Shown: in pieces, positions 11,342 through 22,521 of the stretch
Layout of the letters: every line of letters starts with the position of its first letter
Numbering within the stretch: position 1 is the first letter of the stretch
Assembly: GCF_030929505.1 (NCBI RefSeq)
Contig: NZ_JAVFVV010000027.1
Location: 1 to 64,000 of the forward strand
DNA length: 64,000 nt
Reading direction: 5' to 3'
Source: Mesorhizobium sp. LHD-90
GTDB taxonomy: Bacteria > Pseudomonadota > Alphaproteobacteria > Rhizobiales > Rhizobiaceae
Program-made: the position numbers and the translations under genes
Notes under the pieces: model-generated
What the model was told of the DNA's origin: nothing
Database searches by the model: none
The model's input: the letters and a program-made list of their open reading frames with translations, nothing else

Positions 11342-12178
11342 ATGGACGGGAGTGGCGCAATCGAGAAGAACCGGGAGGCGTTGAAGCGCATCCTGTTGAT
11401 GCTCGTGTCCATGGCCGGGTTTGCCGATGGTGGACCGACCCTGCCGCGCCAGCTTCATCGCGCAATCCTTCGACTGCTGCGTCCGGCCGAATCCGCGGCG
11501 CGGCGTTTGATCATCGCGGCGGCGCGCGGCATCGTCGTGACCCTGCCGCCTTTTCGCCCGCAAAAACCCAAACCCGAAAACAACGAGGCTGTGCTGCGCC
11601 GTCTCGGCATCGCCGTCACAATGTCACGCGACGATACCAGGCGCGCCGCAGCCGCCAAAAGAGCCGCCGCCAAGCGCGCCGCCGGCCCGCGCATCCTAAA
11701 CCTGCCGCTGCTCGATCCGCTGAAAAATCCGTTCCGCGTCCGCCGCCGCTATGTGCCGGCTCATGCCGTACCGCGCATCTCGGGACTCGATTTCGGCGCG
11801 CAGCTCCGCCCCCTGCCATCGCCGCCGTCGTCCGACGATCCGGTCGACGCGGCGCGGCTGGCCTTGCGGCTGGAGGCGCTGGGTCGCGCGCTCGACGACC
11901 TACCGGGCCAGGCCAAACGCTTTGCCCGCTGGAAGGCACGCAACGACGCAGCACGTGCGCGGGACAGGCAAGCCCGCTCCGCAGGAGACAAACAAGCTGC
12001 CGGCGCGTTCCGCTTCCGGCGCATCTCGCCGCTGCGGCTCGGGCGACCGCCGGGCGGCCGGCTGTCCCGCTACGATCCGACAGCCACTCATCCGCGCAAC
12101 ATCCGCGAGATCGACGAAATTCTGGCGCACGCCCATGCGCTGGCCGTCTACGCACTGGAATCCCCCGACACGTCCTGA
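11342..12178 (+). CDS. Hypothetical protein, basic and Arg/Ala-rich
   Basis: 278 residues from the ATG at 11342, chosen because a near-perfect AGGAGG lies just upstream; an earlier in-frame ATG at 11219 lacks one. No catalytic motif is recognised. Residues 1-50 look helical; 100-130 are very basic (runs of RRAAAAKRAAAKRAA); the centre has proline-rich patches and conserved-looking strings such as HPRNIREIDEILAHAHALAVYAL at the C terminus. No signal peptide or membrane helix is obvious. It is flanked by pyrG and a peroxiredoxin with large gaps and probably has its own transcript. The ribosome site and third-position GC bias make it a real gene; function unknown. Confidence 0.7.
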   Translation: MDGSGAIEKNREALKRILLMLVSMAGFADGGPTLPRQLHRAILRLLRPAESAARRLIIAAARGIVVTLPPFRPQKPKPENNEAVLRRLGIAVTMSRDDTRRAAAAKRAAAKRAAGPRILNLPLLDPLKNPFRVRRRYVPAHAVPRISGLDFGAQLRPLPSPPSSDDPVDAARLALRLEALGRALDDLPGQAKRFARWKARNDAARARDRQARSAGDKQAAGAFRFRRISPLRLGRPPGGRLSRYDPTATHPRNIREIDEILAHAHALAVYALESPDTS

Positions 12179-12590
12179 TGTGCGGTCGCCCCGGCCCAGG
12201 CCGGGACGGCGGTTCTCGAAAGCTCTCCAGAGCTTCAATGGCCAGACGGGACAAAATCCGGGCGTGGCGTCGATTCGTGCTGTCAAAAGATATCGTTGCG
12301 CGTCCGTCGGCGAAGCCGGCCAAACCTGTTTGACAAGAGGTCGGGCGAATGTCCGGCAATCATCTCAACGCGCGCCGGCCGAGCCCCAACGCGGGCGGTT
12401 CGCCGCATCATGACCACGTCGTCACCCGTTGCCTGTGCTCCGGCGGGGGAGTACCCTGCGGATCGTCGGCGCGTGGGCAGATGCGGCTGCGCCGACAGAG
12501 CTTCATCTCGCGTTTCAACCGCTCAGATATTGGTCTGGACGGTGCTGTCAGACACGGCGGAACGCGAACTCACACGGCCAGGAGGGCAAA
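12179..12590. other. 412-bp gene-poor leader upstream of the peroxiredoxin
   Basis: No convincing gene. Two hairpins are visible: a 7-bp GC stem at 12190-12205 just after the hypothetical gene, without a T-tract, and a perfect 7-bp stem TCGGCGC/GCGCCGA at 12466-12495 with a 16-base loop. The second lies about 95 bp before the peroxiredoxin ATG and could be part of a structured leader. Short frames crossing the area are Arg/Ser-rich with no ribosome site and are not called. Confidence 0.4.
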
Positions 12591-13250
12591 ATGTCTTTGA
12601 CGATCAACAGCACGGCGCCGGATTTCGAGGCGAACACGACCGAAGGGCGCATCCGTTTCCACGACTGGTTGGGCGATAGCTGGGCCGTGCTTTTCTCGCA
12701 TCCCAAGGACTTTACCCCGGTCTGCACCACCGAACTCGGCCGCATGGCGGCGCTGAAGCCCGAATTCGACAAGCGCGGCGTCAAGATCATCGGCCTCAGC
12801 GTCGACCCGGTCGAAAACCATACGCGCTGGTCGGTCGACATCGCCGAGACTCAAGGCACCGCGCCGAACTATCCGATGATCGGCGACACCGACCTGAAAA
12901 TCTCGAAACTCTACGGCATGCTGCCGGAAGGGGCCGGCGAAACCTGCGAAGGCCGCACCCCCGCCGACAACGCCACCGTGCGCACCGTCTTCGTCATCGG
13001 CCCGGACAAGAAGATCAAGCTGGCGCTGGTCTATCCGATGAGCACCGGCCGCAATTTCCACGAGATCCTGCGCGTCATCGATTCCATGCAACTCACCGCC
13101 AAGCACAAGGTGGCGACGCCGGTCGACTGGAAGCAGGGCGACGACGTGATCATCCTCGGCTCGGTTTCCGACGACGACGCGAAGAAGCAGTATCCCGAAG
13201 GCTGGAAGGCGCCAAAACCCTACCTGCGCATCGTGCCGCAGCCGAGATAG
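12591..13250 (+). CDS. 1-Cys peroxiredoxin (Prx6 type)
   Basis: 219 residues from the ATG at 12591, preceded by AGGAGGG. The thioredoxin-fold active site DFTPVCTTELGRMA carries the peroxidatic Cys with its Pro/Thr partners, and the Prx6-specific C-terminal dimer domain (about 150-219, KHKVATPVDWKQGDDVIIL) is present. Only two cysteines exist, and the second (ETCEGRTP) is not at a typical resolving position, consistent with the 1-Cys mechanism. It reduces H2O2 and organic peroxides in the cytoplasm. It is next to a persulfide dioxygenase gene on the same strand, which suggests thiol/peroxide stress handling, though they are 59 bp apart and co-transcription is unproven. Confidence 0.94.
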   Translation: MSLTINSTAPDFEANTTEGRIRFHDWLGDSWAVLFSHPKDFTPVCTTELGRMAALKPEFDKRGVKIIGLSVDPVENHTRWSVDIAETQGTAPNYPMIGDTDLKISKLYGMLPEGAGETCEGRTPADNATVRTVFVIGPDKKIKLALVYPMSTGRNFHEILRVIDSMQLTAKHKVATPVDWKQGDDVIILGSVSDDDAKKQYPEGWKAPKPYLRIVPQPR

Positions 13251-13309
13251 GCGACCTTCCGCAACCGCCGGCGTGTTGACGCCGGCGGTGAGGCTCCGGG
13301 AACAAGATC

Positions 13310-14341
13310 ATGATTTTCCGCCAGCTTTTCGACAGCACGTCGAGCACCTACAGCTATCTCATCGCCAGTCGGCGCGGCGCCGAGGCCCTCATCATCGACC
13401 CGGTGCTGGAAAAGGTCGACCGCTACATCCAGTTGCTGAACGAGCTCGACCTGCGGCTGGTCAAGGCGGTGGATACCCATCTCCACGCCGACCACATCAC
13501 CGGTCTCGCCGCGCTGCGCGACCGCACCCATTGTGTCACCGCCATGGGCGAGCAGACGAAGGCCGACGTGGTGTCGATCCGCCTTGCCGATGGCGACCGG
13601 CTTGGCATCGAAGGCATCGGCATGGACGTGATCTACACGCCCGGCCACACCGACGATTCCTACTCCTTCGTCATGGGCGACCGCGTCTTCACCGGCGACA
13701 CGCTGCTTATCCGCGGCACCGGGCGCACCGATTTCCAGAACGGCGACCCGCGCGCCCAGTACGAATCGATCTTCGGCCGGCTGCTGAAGCTGCCCGAAGA
13801 GACGCTGGTTTTTCCCGCACACGACTACAAGGGTGACACGGTCAGCACCATCGGCGAGGAACGCCGCAGCAATCCGCGCCTGCAGGTGCCTTCCGTCGAG
13901 GCCTATATCGAACTGATGAACAACCTCAACCTGCCGAACCCGAAGATGATGGATGTGGCGGTGCCGGCCAACATGCATATCGGCCTGTCGCAGGCGACCA
14001 TCGCCGCGCAGGGGTGGGCGGTCTCGGCGCGCGACGCCCTGCCGCTTCTCGGACGGCCTGATGTCGCGCTGGTCGACCTGCGCGAGCGCAACGAACGCGA
14101 GCGCCACGGCGCCATCCCTGGCGCGCTGCATGTGCCGTACGGCGTGCTGGACGAAAGCGTGCGGCCCGGCGGCGTCTTGCACGAACTGGGTTCCGTCAAG
14201 CAACTCGTCTTCTTCTGCGCGTTCGGCGAGCGCTCCGCCATGGCGGTCAACGCGGCGCAGGAAGCGGGCATCGGCTCGGCCCGGCACATCGAGGGCGGCA
14301 TCGACGCCTGGAAGAAGATTTTGGGGCCGCTGGAGCACTGA
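13310..14341 (+). CDS. Persulfide dioxygenase-like MBL hydrolase fused to a rhodanese domain
   Basis: 343 residues. Residues 1-230 are an ETHE1/Blh-type metallo-beta-lactamase fold: THLHADHITG (Fe ligands), TPGHTDDSYSF, and FTGDTLLIRGTGRTDFQNGD, the persulfide-dioxygenase signature. Residues 245-343 are a rhodanese domain whose active loop CAFGERSA keeps the catalytic Cys. ETHE1 enzymes oxidise glutathione persulfide to sulfite; a fused rhodanese transfers the sulfane sulfur. The fusion is known in other bacteria. No sulfide:quinone reductase or BigR-type ArsR regulator gene is adjacent. Confidence 0.9.
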   Translation: MIFRQLFDSTSSTYSYLIASRRGAEALIIDPVLEKVDRYIQLLNELDLRLVKAVDTHLHADHITGLAALRDRTHCVTAMGEQTKADVVSIRLADGDRLGIEGIGMDVIYTPGHTDDSYSFVMGDRVFTGDTLLIRGTGRTDFQNGDPRAQYESIFGRLLKLPEETLVFPAHDYKGDTVSTIGEERRSNPRLQVPSVEAYIELMNNLNLPNPKMMDVAVPANMHIGLSQATIAAQGWAVSARDALPLLGRPDVALVDLRERNERERHGAIPGALHVPYGVLDESVRPGGVLHELGSVKQLVFFCAFGERSAMAVNAAQEAGIGSARHIEGGIDAWKKILGPLEH

Positions 14342-14423
14342 CGGGCGATCCGCTGCTGTCCGCCTGCCTCGGACCATTGGCCGCCCTTGCGGCAGAACCC
14401 GGAATGGGGCACATGCGGCCTAG

Positions 14424-15311
14424 ATGACAGCCTTGCCGCGCCCGCTCGACCATCTGGTGCTGCCGACAGCCTCGCTGGAGACGGCGCGGGCGCGCCTGAC
14501 CGCGCTCGGCTTCACCGTCGCGCCGGCCGCCGTTCATCCGTTCGGCACGGCGAACGCCTGCGTCTTCTTCGCAGACGGGACCTATCTTGAGCCGCTGGCG
14601 ATAGCCAACGAGAAGCGGGCGCTCGAAGGCGTGAGCGCCGGTAACGTGTTTGTCGCCCGAGACGCCGCCTTTCGCCAACGCCGGGGGCCGGAAGGGTTTT
14701 CGGCGCTGGTGTTCGGCACGGATGACGCGCTTGCGGATCACGAGGTGTTCGTCGGCAAGGGCGTTTCGGCAGGCGACATCCTCGATTTTTCGCGGGGCTT
14801 CACCGATGCCGCCGGCAATACCGGATCGGCCTCCTTCCGGCTGGCCTTCGCTGCGGATCAGCATGCCCCCGATGTGTTCTTCTTCACCTGTCAGCGGGTT
14901 GACGTCCCGAATGTCGACCGCGCCGCGTTGCAGTCGCATCGCAACGGCGTGACCGGCATCGCCGGCGTCGTGCTGTCGGCGCGCGAACCCGCGCGGTTTT
15001 CCGGCATCGTTGGTGTTGCCACCGGCGCCGTTGCCAGCGCAGCCGGGGAAGGGCCGGAGGTCCGCATGTCGGCCGGCAACACGGCCGTCGAGATCGTCGG
15101 CAACGCGCAACTCGCCTCGCACTACGGACTCGATCCGGCCGGCGATGCCGGCCTGCATGCCCGGGCGATCCGTTTTTCAGTCGCCGAAATCGCCAGGGCA
15201 AGCACATTGCTCGGCCAATCCGGCCTTGCCCACGACATCAGGGACGGCCGGATCGTCGTGCCGCCGGCGCCGGGGCAGGGCGCAGCCTTCATCTTCGAGG
15301 AGTCTCCATGA
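14424..15311 (+). CDS. VOC superfamily protein (glyoxalase-like domain)
   Basis: 295 residues starting PLDHLVLPTASLETARARL, the classic VOC opening with a metal-ligand His. It matches the larger glyoxalase-like type with two betaalphabetabetabeta modules (about 5-120 and 150-290). The C-terminal module ends in PPAPGQGAAFIFEE. Substrate unknown; VOC members include dioxygenases, isomerases and resistance proteins. The stop codon overlaps the kdsA start (ATGA), so it is translationally coupled to KDO synthesis; this adjacency recurs in Mesorhizobium-like genomes as far as I recall but does not establish a joint function. Confidence 0.82.
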   Translation: MTALPRPLDHLVLPTASLETARARLTALGFTVAPAAVHPFGTANACVFFADGTYLEPLAIANEKRALEGVSAGNVFVARDAAFRQRRGPEGFSALVFGTDDALADHEVFVGKGVSAGDILDFSRGFTDAAGNTGSASFRLAFAADQHAPDVFFFTCQRVDVPNVDRAALQSHRNGVTGIAGVVLSAREPARFSGIVGVATGAVASAAGEGPEVRMSAGNTAVEIVGNAQLASHYGLDPAGDAGLHARAIRFSVAEIARASTLLGQSGLAHDIRDGRIVVPPAPGQGAAFIFEESP

Positions 15312-16141
15312 CCGCACCCAATCCGATCGTGACCGTCGGCAACGTCGCCTTCGACAACGCCGCGCCGCTCGCCCTCATCGCCGGGCCGTGCCAGTTGGAA
15401 AGCCGCCAGCACGCCTTCGACATGGCAGGCAGCCTGAAGGAGATTTGCGCCGGGCTCGGCATCGGCCTCGTCTACAAGTCCAGCTACGACAAGGCCAACC
15501 GCACCTCGCTTGTCGGCAAACGCGGCGCCGGGCTCGATGCCGCCATGCCGATCTTCGACGATATTCGCAAGGAATTCGGCTTGCCGATCCTCACCGACGT
15601 CCATGCCGAGGAACAGTGCGCCCTGGTCGCGCCGCATGTCGACATTCTGCAGATCCCCGCCTTCCTGTCGCGGCAAACCGATTTGCTGATCGCCGCCGCC
15701 CGCACCGGCAAGGTGATCAACGTCAAGAAGGGCCAGTTCCTGGCGCCGTGGGACATGAAGAACGTGGTCGCAAAGGTCACCGGCTCAGGCAACGCCAACG
15801 TTCTGGTCACCGAGCGCGGCGCCTCCTTCGGCTACAATACGCTGGTTTCCGACATGCGTTCGCTGCCGATCATGGCCGAGTTCGGCGCGCCGGTGATTTT
15901 TGACGCCACCCATTCGGTGCAGCAGCCGGGCGGGCAGGGCGCTTCCTCGGGCGGCGACCGCCGTTTCGTCGAGACGCTGGCGCGCGCCGCCGTCGCGGTC
16001 GGTGTCGCCGGCGTCTTTATCGAAACCCATCAGGACCCCGATAATGCTCCTTCCGATGGCCCGAACATGGTGCCACTGCAGAAAATGCCGGCCTTGATCG
16101 AGAAACTGATGGCGTTCGATCGAGTGGCCAAGGGCCTCTGA
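15308..16141 (+). CDS. kdsA: 3-deoxy-8-phosphooctulonate synthase
   Basis: 277 residues, standard length. Condenses phosphoenolpyruvate and arabinose 5-phosphate to KDO-8-phosphate for lipopolysaccharide inner core. Motifs include AGPCQLESRQHAF, YKSSYDKANRTS, NVKKGQFLAPWDMKN, FDATHSVQQPGG and GGDRRFVETLARAA. The first motif keeps the Cys associated with metal-dependent KdsA enzymes. It overlaps the preceding VOC gene by 4 bp. Eno follows 2 kb later, as in many alphaproteobacteria, with a few small genes inserted between. Confidence 0.97.
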   Translation: MTAPNPIVTVGNVAFDNAAPLALIAGPCQLESRQHAFDMAGSLKEICAGLGIGLVYKSSYDKANRTSLVGKRGAGLDAAMPIFDDIRKEFGLPILTDVHAEEQCALVAPHVDILQIPAFLSRQTDLLIAAARTGKVINVKKGQFLAPWDMKNVVAKVTGSGNANVLVTERGASFGYNTLVSDMRSLPIMAEFGAPVIFDATHSVQQPGGQGASSGGDRRFVETLARAAVAVGVAGVFIETHQDPDNAPSDGPNMVPLQKMPALIEKLMAFDRVAKGL

Positions 16142-16214
16142 CGCGTACGCTTGCCGCCGCGCATCACGGGATATAGGCTCCTTGTCCGGGGGCTGCCCGT
16201 GGAGGAACGCCGCA

Positions 16215-16418
16215 ATGTCGGTCGCACGCGTCACCGAAATCACCGCCTCGTCCAGCAAGAGTTTCCAGGATGCCATCGAGAACGGCATCGAACGCGCGTC
16301 CAAGACGCTGAAGAACGTTGAGGGCGCCTGGATTCAGGACCAGAAGATCGTCGTGGAGGACGGCAGGATCGTCGCCTACCGCGTCAACATGAAGGTCACC
16401 TTCATCCTGACCGATTGA
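16215..16418 (+). CDS. Dodecin, flavin-storage protein
   Basis: 67 residues from the ATG at 16215, preceded by GGAGGAA. The whole protein fits the dodecin fold: VARVTEITASSSKSFQDAI, then ERASKTLKNVEGAWIQDQ with the flavin-stacking Trp and Gln, and a final strand VNMKVTFILTD. Dodecins assemble into hollow dodecamers that bind pairs of flavins, buffering free flavin and limiting photodamage in the cytoplasm. An upstream TTG at 16182 would add 11 residues not found in the family. Confidence 0.94.
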   Translation: MSVARVTEITASSSKSFQDAIENGIERASKTLKNVEGAWIQDQKIVVEDGRIVAYRVNMKVTFILTD

Positions 16419-16504
16419 GCGTTGGGCCGGGCGGAATCCGCTGGAACCATCGCTGCCGCCGGTCATTTTCCTCAAAGCAAATCTAGCCACGAGGAGATTT
16501 CTCC

Positions 16505-16870
16505 ATGACCACTCTTACCGGCCATACCGACGCCATCCGCGCTTCGCGTGTCATCGGCACCGCCGTCTACAACACGGCGGGCGAGAGCATCGGCACCATC
16601 GAGGACGTCATGCTCGACAAGACCTCGAACGGCATCATGTTCGCCATCATCGGCTTCGGCGGCTTTCTCGGCATCGGCGAGAAATACCATGCGGTACCGT
16701 GGTCGGTTCTCGACTACGAACCGAGCCGCGGCGGCTACGTCGTTCCCTTCACCAGGGACCGGTTGAAGGCAGCCCCGGCCCATTCCATCGATGAGCTGAG
16801 CGGCGCCGACGGCGAAAGAGCGCGCGATGCCGCCTTCGACTACTACAAAGTTGATCCTTACTGGAACTAA
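16505..16870 (+). CDS. PRC-barrel domain protein
   Basis: 121 residues. The PRC barrel covers about residues 14-85: RASRVIGTAVYNTAGESIGT, then IEDVMLDKTSNGIMFAIIGFGG and KYHAVPWSVLDYEPSRGGYV. It ends in an acidic stretch and ..YYKVDPYWN. Cytoplasmic, with no signal. PRC barrels occur in photosynthetic reaction centre H subunit, RimM and many stress-induced rhizobial proteins; the exact role is unknown. A ribosome site AGGAGATTT precedes the ATG, and a terminator follows 30 bp after the stop, so it is probably a single-gene transcript or the end of a dodecin-PRC pair. Confidence 0.88.
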   Translation: MTTLTGHTDAIRASRVIGTAVYNTAGESIGTIEDVMLDKTSNGIMFAIIGFGGFLGIGEKYHAVPWSVLDYEPSRGGYVVPFTRDRLKAAPAHSIDELSGADGERARDAAFDYYKVDPYWN

Positions 16871-16900
16871 CCTCTCGACGATTCGGGAGATGCGGCGGAC

Positions 16901-16927
16901 GGCCTCGCGCGAGCGGGGCCGTTTTTT
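16901..16927 (+). terminator. Intrinsic terminator after the PRC-barrel gene
   Basis: An 8-bp stem (16901-16908 with 16913-16920, one G-T pair) with GCGA loop, followed by a six-T run at 16922-16927. Confidence 0.88.
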
Positions 16928-17010
16928 CTCTGCCCGCCCGGCAACGGCCGCGTGGCCTATCCCCGTCGGCGCGGCATGCGATATCCTCCTTCGAACAACC
17001 GAGGTGAAAC

Positions 17011-17991
17011 ATGTCCGCTCCATTTCCCATCTTCGATCTCTCCCGCTTCGAGGCCGCCGATGCCGTCGGCCGCCGTTTGTTGGGCATCGAGGTCGACGCC
17101 ATCTGCCGCAGCACCGGTTTTCTGGCGATCAGCGGCCATGGCGTGCCGCAAGGGACCATCGACGCCGTCTGGTCGAAGGCGCGCGACTTCTTCGACCTTT
17201 CGGTCGCTGACAAGGAGAAGGTGAGGGCGCCTTTTCCCGGCTATCCCTACGGTTATCTCGGCCCCGGCGCGGAGGCGCTGGCGAAATCCAAGGGGCATGA
17301 CACGCCGCCCGACCTGAAGGAAAGTTTCAACGGCGGCCCGCTCGCGGTGCCGGAGGGGCTCGACGATCCCCAGGCGCTTGCCTTCTGCTATGCGGAGACG
17401 ATCTGGCCGCCAAGGCCGGACGGTTTTGTCGAGGCGTGGAAATCCTATTACCGCGCCATGGAAGGTCTGGCCAGCCGCATCATGCGGGTCTTCGCGGTGG
17501 CGCTCGACCTGCCGGAAAGCTTTTTCGACAGGACCATCGATCGCCCGATCAGCGCGCTGCGCGCCCTCAATTATCCGGAGACGCATGTCCCGCCCAAGCA
17601 CGGGCAACTGCGCGCCGGCGCGCATACCGACTATGGCAGCCTCACCATCCTGCTGCCGCAGCCGGGCTCCTCCGGCCTGCAGATCTACACGCCGGAGGGT
17701 GAGTGGCGCGAGGTGCCGCCGGTCGACGGCGCCTTCGTCATCAACATCGGCGACCTGATGGCGCGCTGGACCAACGACCGCTGGGTGTCGACGCTGCACC
17801 GCGTCGTCAACGCCGACGGCAGCGCCGCGCGCCGCCAGTCGCTCGCCTTCTTCCATCAGCCCAACTGGCACCAGGAAATCGCCTGCATCCCCTCCTGCCT
17901 GGCGCCGGGCGAGACACCGCGCTACGAGCCGGTGCTCTCGGGTCCGTACCTGATGTCGAAATTCCAGGCGACGGTGAAGCCGGCGGCGTGA
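17011..17991 (+). CDS. 2-oxoglutarate/Fe(II)-type dioxygenase, isopenicillin N synthase family
   Basis: 326 residues. N-terminal DIOX_N-like region (FPIFDLSRF..., SGHGVP) and a C-terminal jelly roll with Fe ligands His-X-Asp in AGAHTDYGSLTIL and the distal His in WVSTLHRVV, plus the Arg-X-Ser 2-oxoglutarate-binding pair in RRQSLAFFHQPN. These residues fit the broad family that includes plant flavonoid and gibberellin oxygenases, the ethylene-forming enzyme and bacterial homologues of unknown substrate. The gene stands alone between a terminator and a REP-like palindrome. Substrate cannot be read from sequence. Confidence 0.87.
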   Translation: MSAPFPIFDLSRFEAADAVGRRLLGIEVDAICRSTGFLAISGHGVPQGTIDAVWSKARDFFDLSVADKEKVRAPFPGYPYGYLGPGAEALAKSKGHDTPPDLKESFNGGPLAVPEGLDDPQALAFCYAETIWPPRPDGFVEAWKSYYRAMEGLASRIMRVFAVALDLPESFFDRTIDRPISALRALNYPETHVPPKHGQLRAGAHTDYGSLTILLPQPGSSGLQIYTPEGEWREVPPVDGAFVINIGDLMARWTNDRWVSTLHRVVNADGSAARRQSLAFFHQPNWHQEIACIPSCLAPGETPRYEPVLSGPYLMSKFQATVKPAA

Positions 17992-17997
17992 AGGTGC

Positions 17998-19436
<1,439 letters not shown>

Positions 19437-19524
19437 GCCCTCAGCCGTGCGACACGCTCCGAGGTCCCGTGTAACGCGCCGTTAAGCAAGTTGGGGCGAG
19501 ATGGGTCGGTCAGGGAATCACGCC

Positions 19525-19854
19525 ATGTGGACACGCCAGCACCGCCCCCGCAAGTCCGGCCGCCTTATCGTGCCGGCGCTGGCGATAGCCGTGCTCTCCT
19601 ATTTCGGCTACCACATCTACCACGGAGAGTTCGGCATCAATTCGAAGGACCAGGTGCGGGCCCGCGCCGCCGTCCTGCAGACGCAACTGGACGAGGTCCG
19701 CGCCCGGCGCGTCGCGCTCGAAGGGAAGGTGCGCATGCTGCATGACGGCACGATCGACAAGGACATGCTCGACGAGCGGTCGCGCCAAGCTCTGAACTTA
19801 TCCCACGCCGACGAAGTTACCATCATGCTTGCGCCGGGCGACGATATTAACTGA
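19525..19854 (+). CDS. ftsB: Septum formation initiator family protein (FtsB/DivIC)
   Basis: 109 residues from the ATG at 19525 (MWTRQH.., with CAGGGA upstream); an in-frame ATG at 19501 would add 8 residues and cannot be excluded. One membrane helix (about residues 14-33, RLIVPALAIAVLSYFGYHIY), then a coiled coil (about 45-85) ending in DERSRQALNL, the typical DivIC/FtsB profile. FtsB bridges FtsL and FtsQ in the divisome and helps trigger septal wall synthesis. Location between eno and pdhA is conserved in Rhizobiales and supports the call. Confidence 0.88.
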   Translation: MWTRQHRPRKSGRLIVPALAIAVLSYFGYHIYHGEFGINSKDQVRARAAVLQTQLDEVRARRVALEGKVRMLHDGTIDKDMLDERSRQALNLSHADEVTIMLAPGDDIN

Positions 19855-19930
19855 CCTACAGTTAATCGATCATATCTGTAATGATTTTAAGCGTTTAGCT
19901 GCATGTCAGCCATGCATTTTTTCGCATGGC
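19846..19930. promoter_or_regulatory. Two palindromes in the ftsB-pdhA gap
   Basis: ATTAACTG/CAGTTAAT (19846-19866, 5-base centre) straddles the ftsB stop codon, and GCCATGC/GCATGGC (19909-19930) follows around an ATTTTTTC loop. The 170-bp gap is clearly AT-richer than its surroundings and must hold the pdhA promoter. Either palindrome could be an operator; the second could also be a weak terminator for the eno-ftsB transcript. No regulator is identified. Confidence 0.4.
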
Positions 19931-20024
19931 CGAATGCTGCCCGCCGTGCTAGCCTTCTCGCCAAGTGGGAGCTGCAACGGCTTCCCGCATGTCCGGCAAG
20001 AGACATTTTCCAGGGAGCGATTGC

Positions 20025-21068
20025 ATGGCCCAGGCCGCCAGGAAGTCGTCCGCCAAAACAAGGGCGGACGGGAAATCCCAGCCAATTCCGACAGCCCCGA
20101 AACCGGCGGATTTCAGCAAGGAACAGGAACTCGCCGCCTATCGCCACATGTTGCTGATCCGGCGATTCGAGGAAAAGGCCGGCCAGCTCTACGGCATGGG
20201 TTTCATCGGCGGTTTCTGCCACCTCTATATCGGCCAGGAGGCCGTCGTTACCGGCCTCAAGCTGGCGATGATCGAGGGCGACCAGATGATCACCGCCTAT
20301 CGCGACCACGGCCACATGCTGGCCATGGACCTGTCACCGCGCGGCGTGATGGCCGAGCTGACCGGGCGCCGCGGCGGCCTGTCCAAGGGCAAAGGCGGCT
20401 CCATGCACATGTTCTCGAAAGAGAAGAATTTTTATGGCGGCCATGGCATCGTCGGTGCGCAGGTTTCGCTCGGCACCGGTCTGGCCTTCGCCAACCGCTA
20501 TCGCGGCAACAAGAACGTCTCGCTGACCTTTTTCGGCGACGGCGCGGCCAACCAGGGCCAGGTCTATGAGAGCTTCAACATGGCCTCGCTGTGGAAGCTT
20601 CCGGTTATCTACGTGATCGAGAACAACCGCTACGCCATGGGCACTTCGGTGGCGCGCTCGTCGGCCGAGACCGATTTTTCGCAGCGCGGCGCTTCCTTCC
20701 GCATCCCCGGCGTCCAGGTCGACGGCATGGATGTGCGGGCGGTGAAGTCGGCCGGCGAGATGGCGCTGGAGCATTGCCGTTCCGGCAACGGGCCGATCAT
20801 CCTGGAAATGCTCACCTACCGCTATCGCGGCCACTCCATGTCGGACCCGGCGAAGTACCGGACCAAGGAGGAGGTGCAGAAGATGCGCTCCGAGCATGAC
20901 CCGATCGAGCAGGTCAAGGCGCGCGTCATCGACAAGAAATGGGCGACGGAGGACGAGCTCAAGGCGGTCGACAAGGAGGTGCGCGACATCGTCGCCGACG
21001 CGGCGGACTTTGCCCAGACCGATCCCGAGCCGGATCCGTCCGAGCTGTGGACCGACATCGTACACTGA
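20025..21068 (+). CDS. pdhA: Pyruvate dehydrogenase E1 component, alpha subunit
   Basis: 347 residues from the ATG at 20025 after CAGGGAG. E1 alpha binds thiamine diphosphate and, with E1 beta, decarboxylates pyruvate. The cofactor motif GDGAANQGQVYESFNMASLW ending in ENN is complete, as are RHMLLIRRFEEKAGQLYGMG and the phosphorylation-loop-like YRYRGHSMSDPAKYR. A 40-residue Lys/Ala/Pro-rich N-terminal leader precedes the catalytic core. It starts the pdhA-pdhB-pdhC block, with pdhB 13 bp downstream. Confidence 0.96.
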   Translation: MAQAARKSSAKTRADGKSQPIPTAPKPADFSKEQELAAYRHMLLIRRFEEKAGQLYGMGFIGGFCHLYIGQEAVVTGLKLAMIEGDQMITAYRDHGHMLAMDLSPRGVMAELTGRRGGLSKGKGGSMHMFSKEKNFYGGHGIVGAQVSLGTGLAFANRYRGNKNVSLTFFGDGAANQGQVYESFNMASLWKLPVIYVIENNRYAMGTSVARSSAETDFSQRGASFRIPGVQVDGMDVRAVKSAGEMALEHCRSGNGPIILEMLTYRYRGHSMSDPAKYRTKEEVQKMRSEHDPIEQVKARVIDKKWATEDELKAVDKEVRDIVADAADFAQTDPEPDPSELWTDIVH

Positions 21069-21081
21069 GGGAGGGTGAGTC

Positions 21082-22518
<1,437 letters not shown>

Positions 22519-22521
22519 TCG

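Noticed and set aside
12349-12600. An 83-codon frame before the peroxiredoxin
   Set aside because: Arg/Ser/Gly-rich, no ribosome site, overlaps the peroxiredoxin leader.
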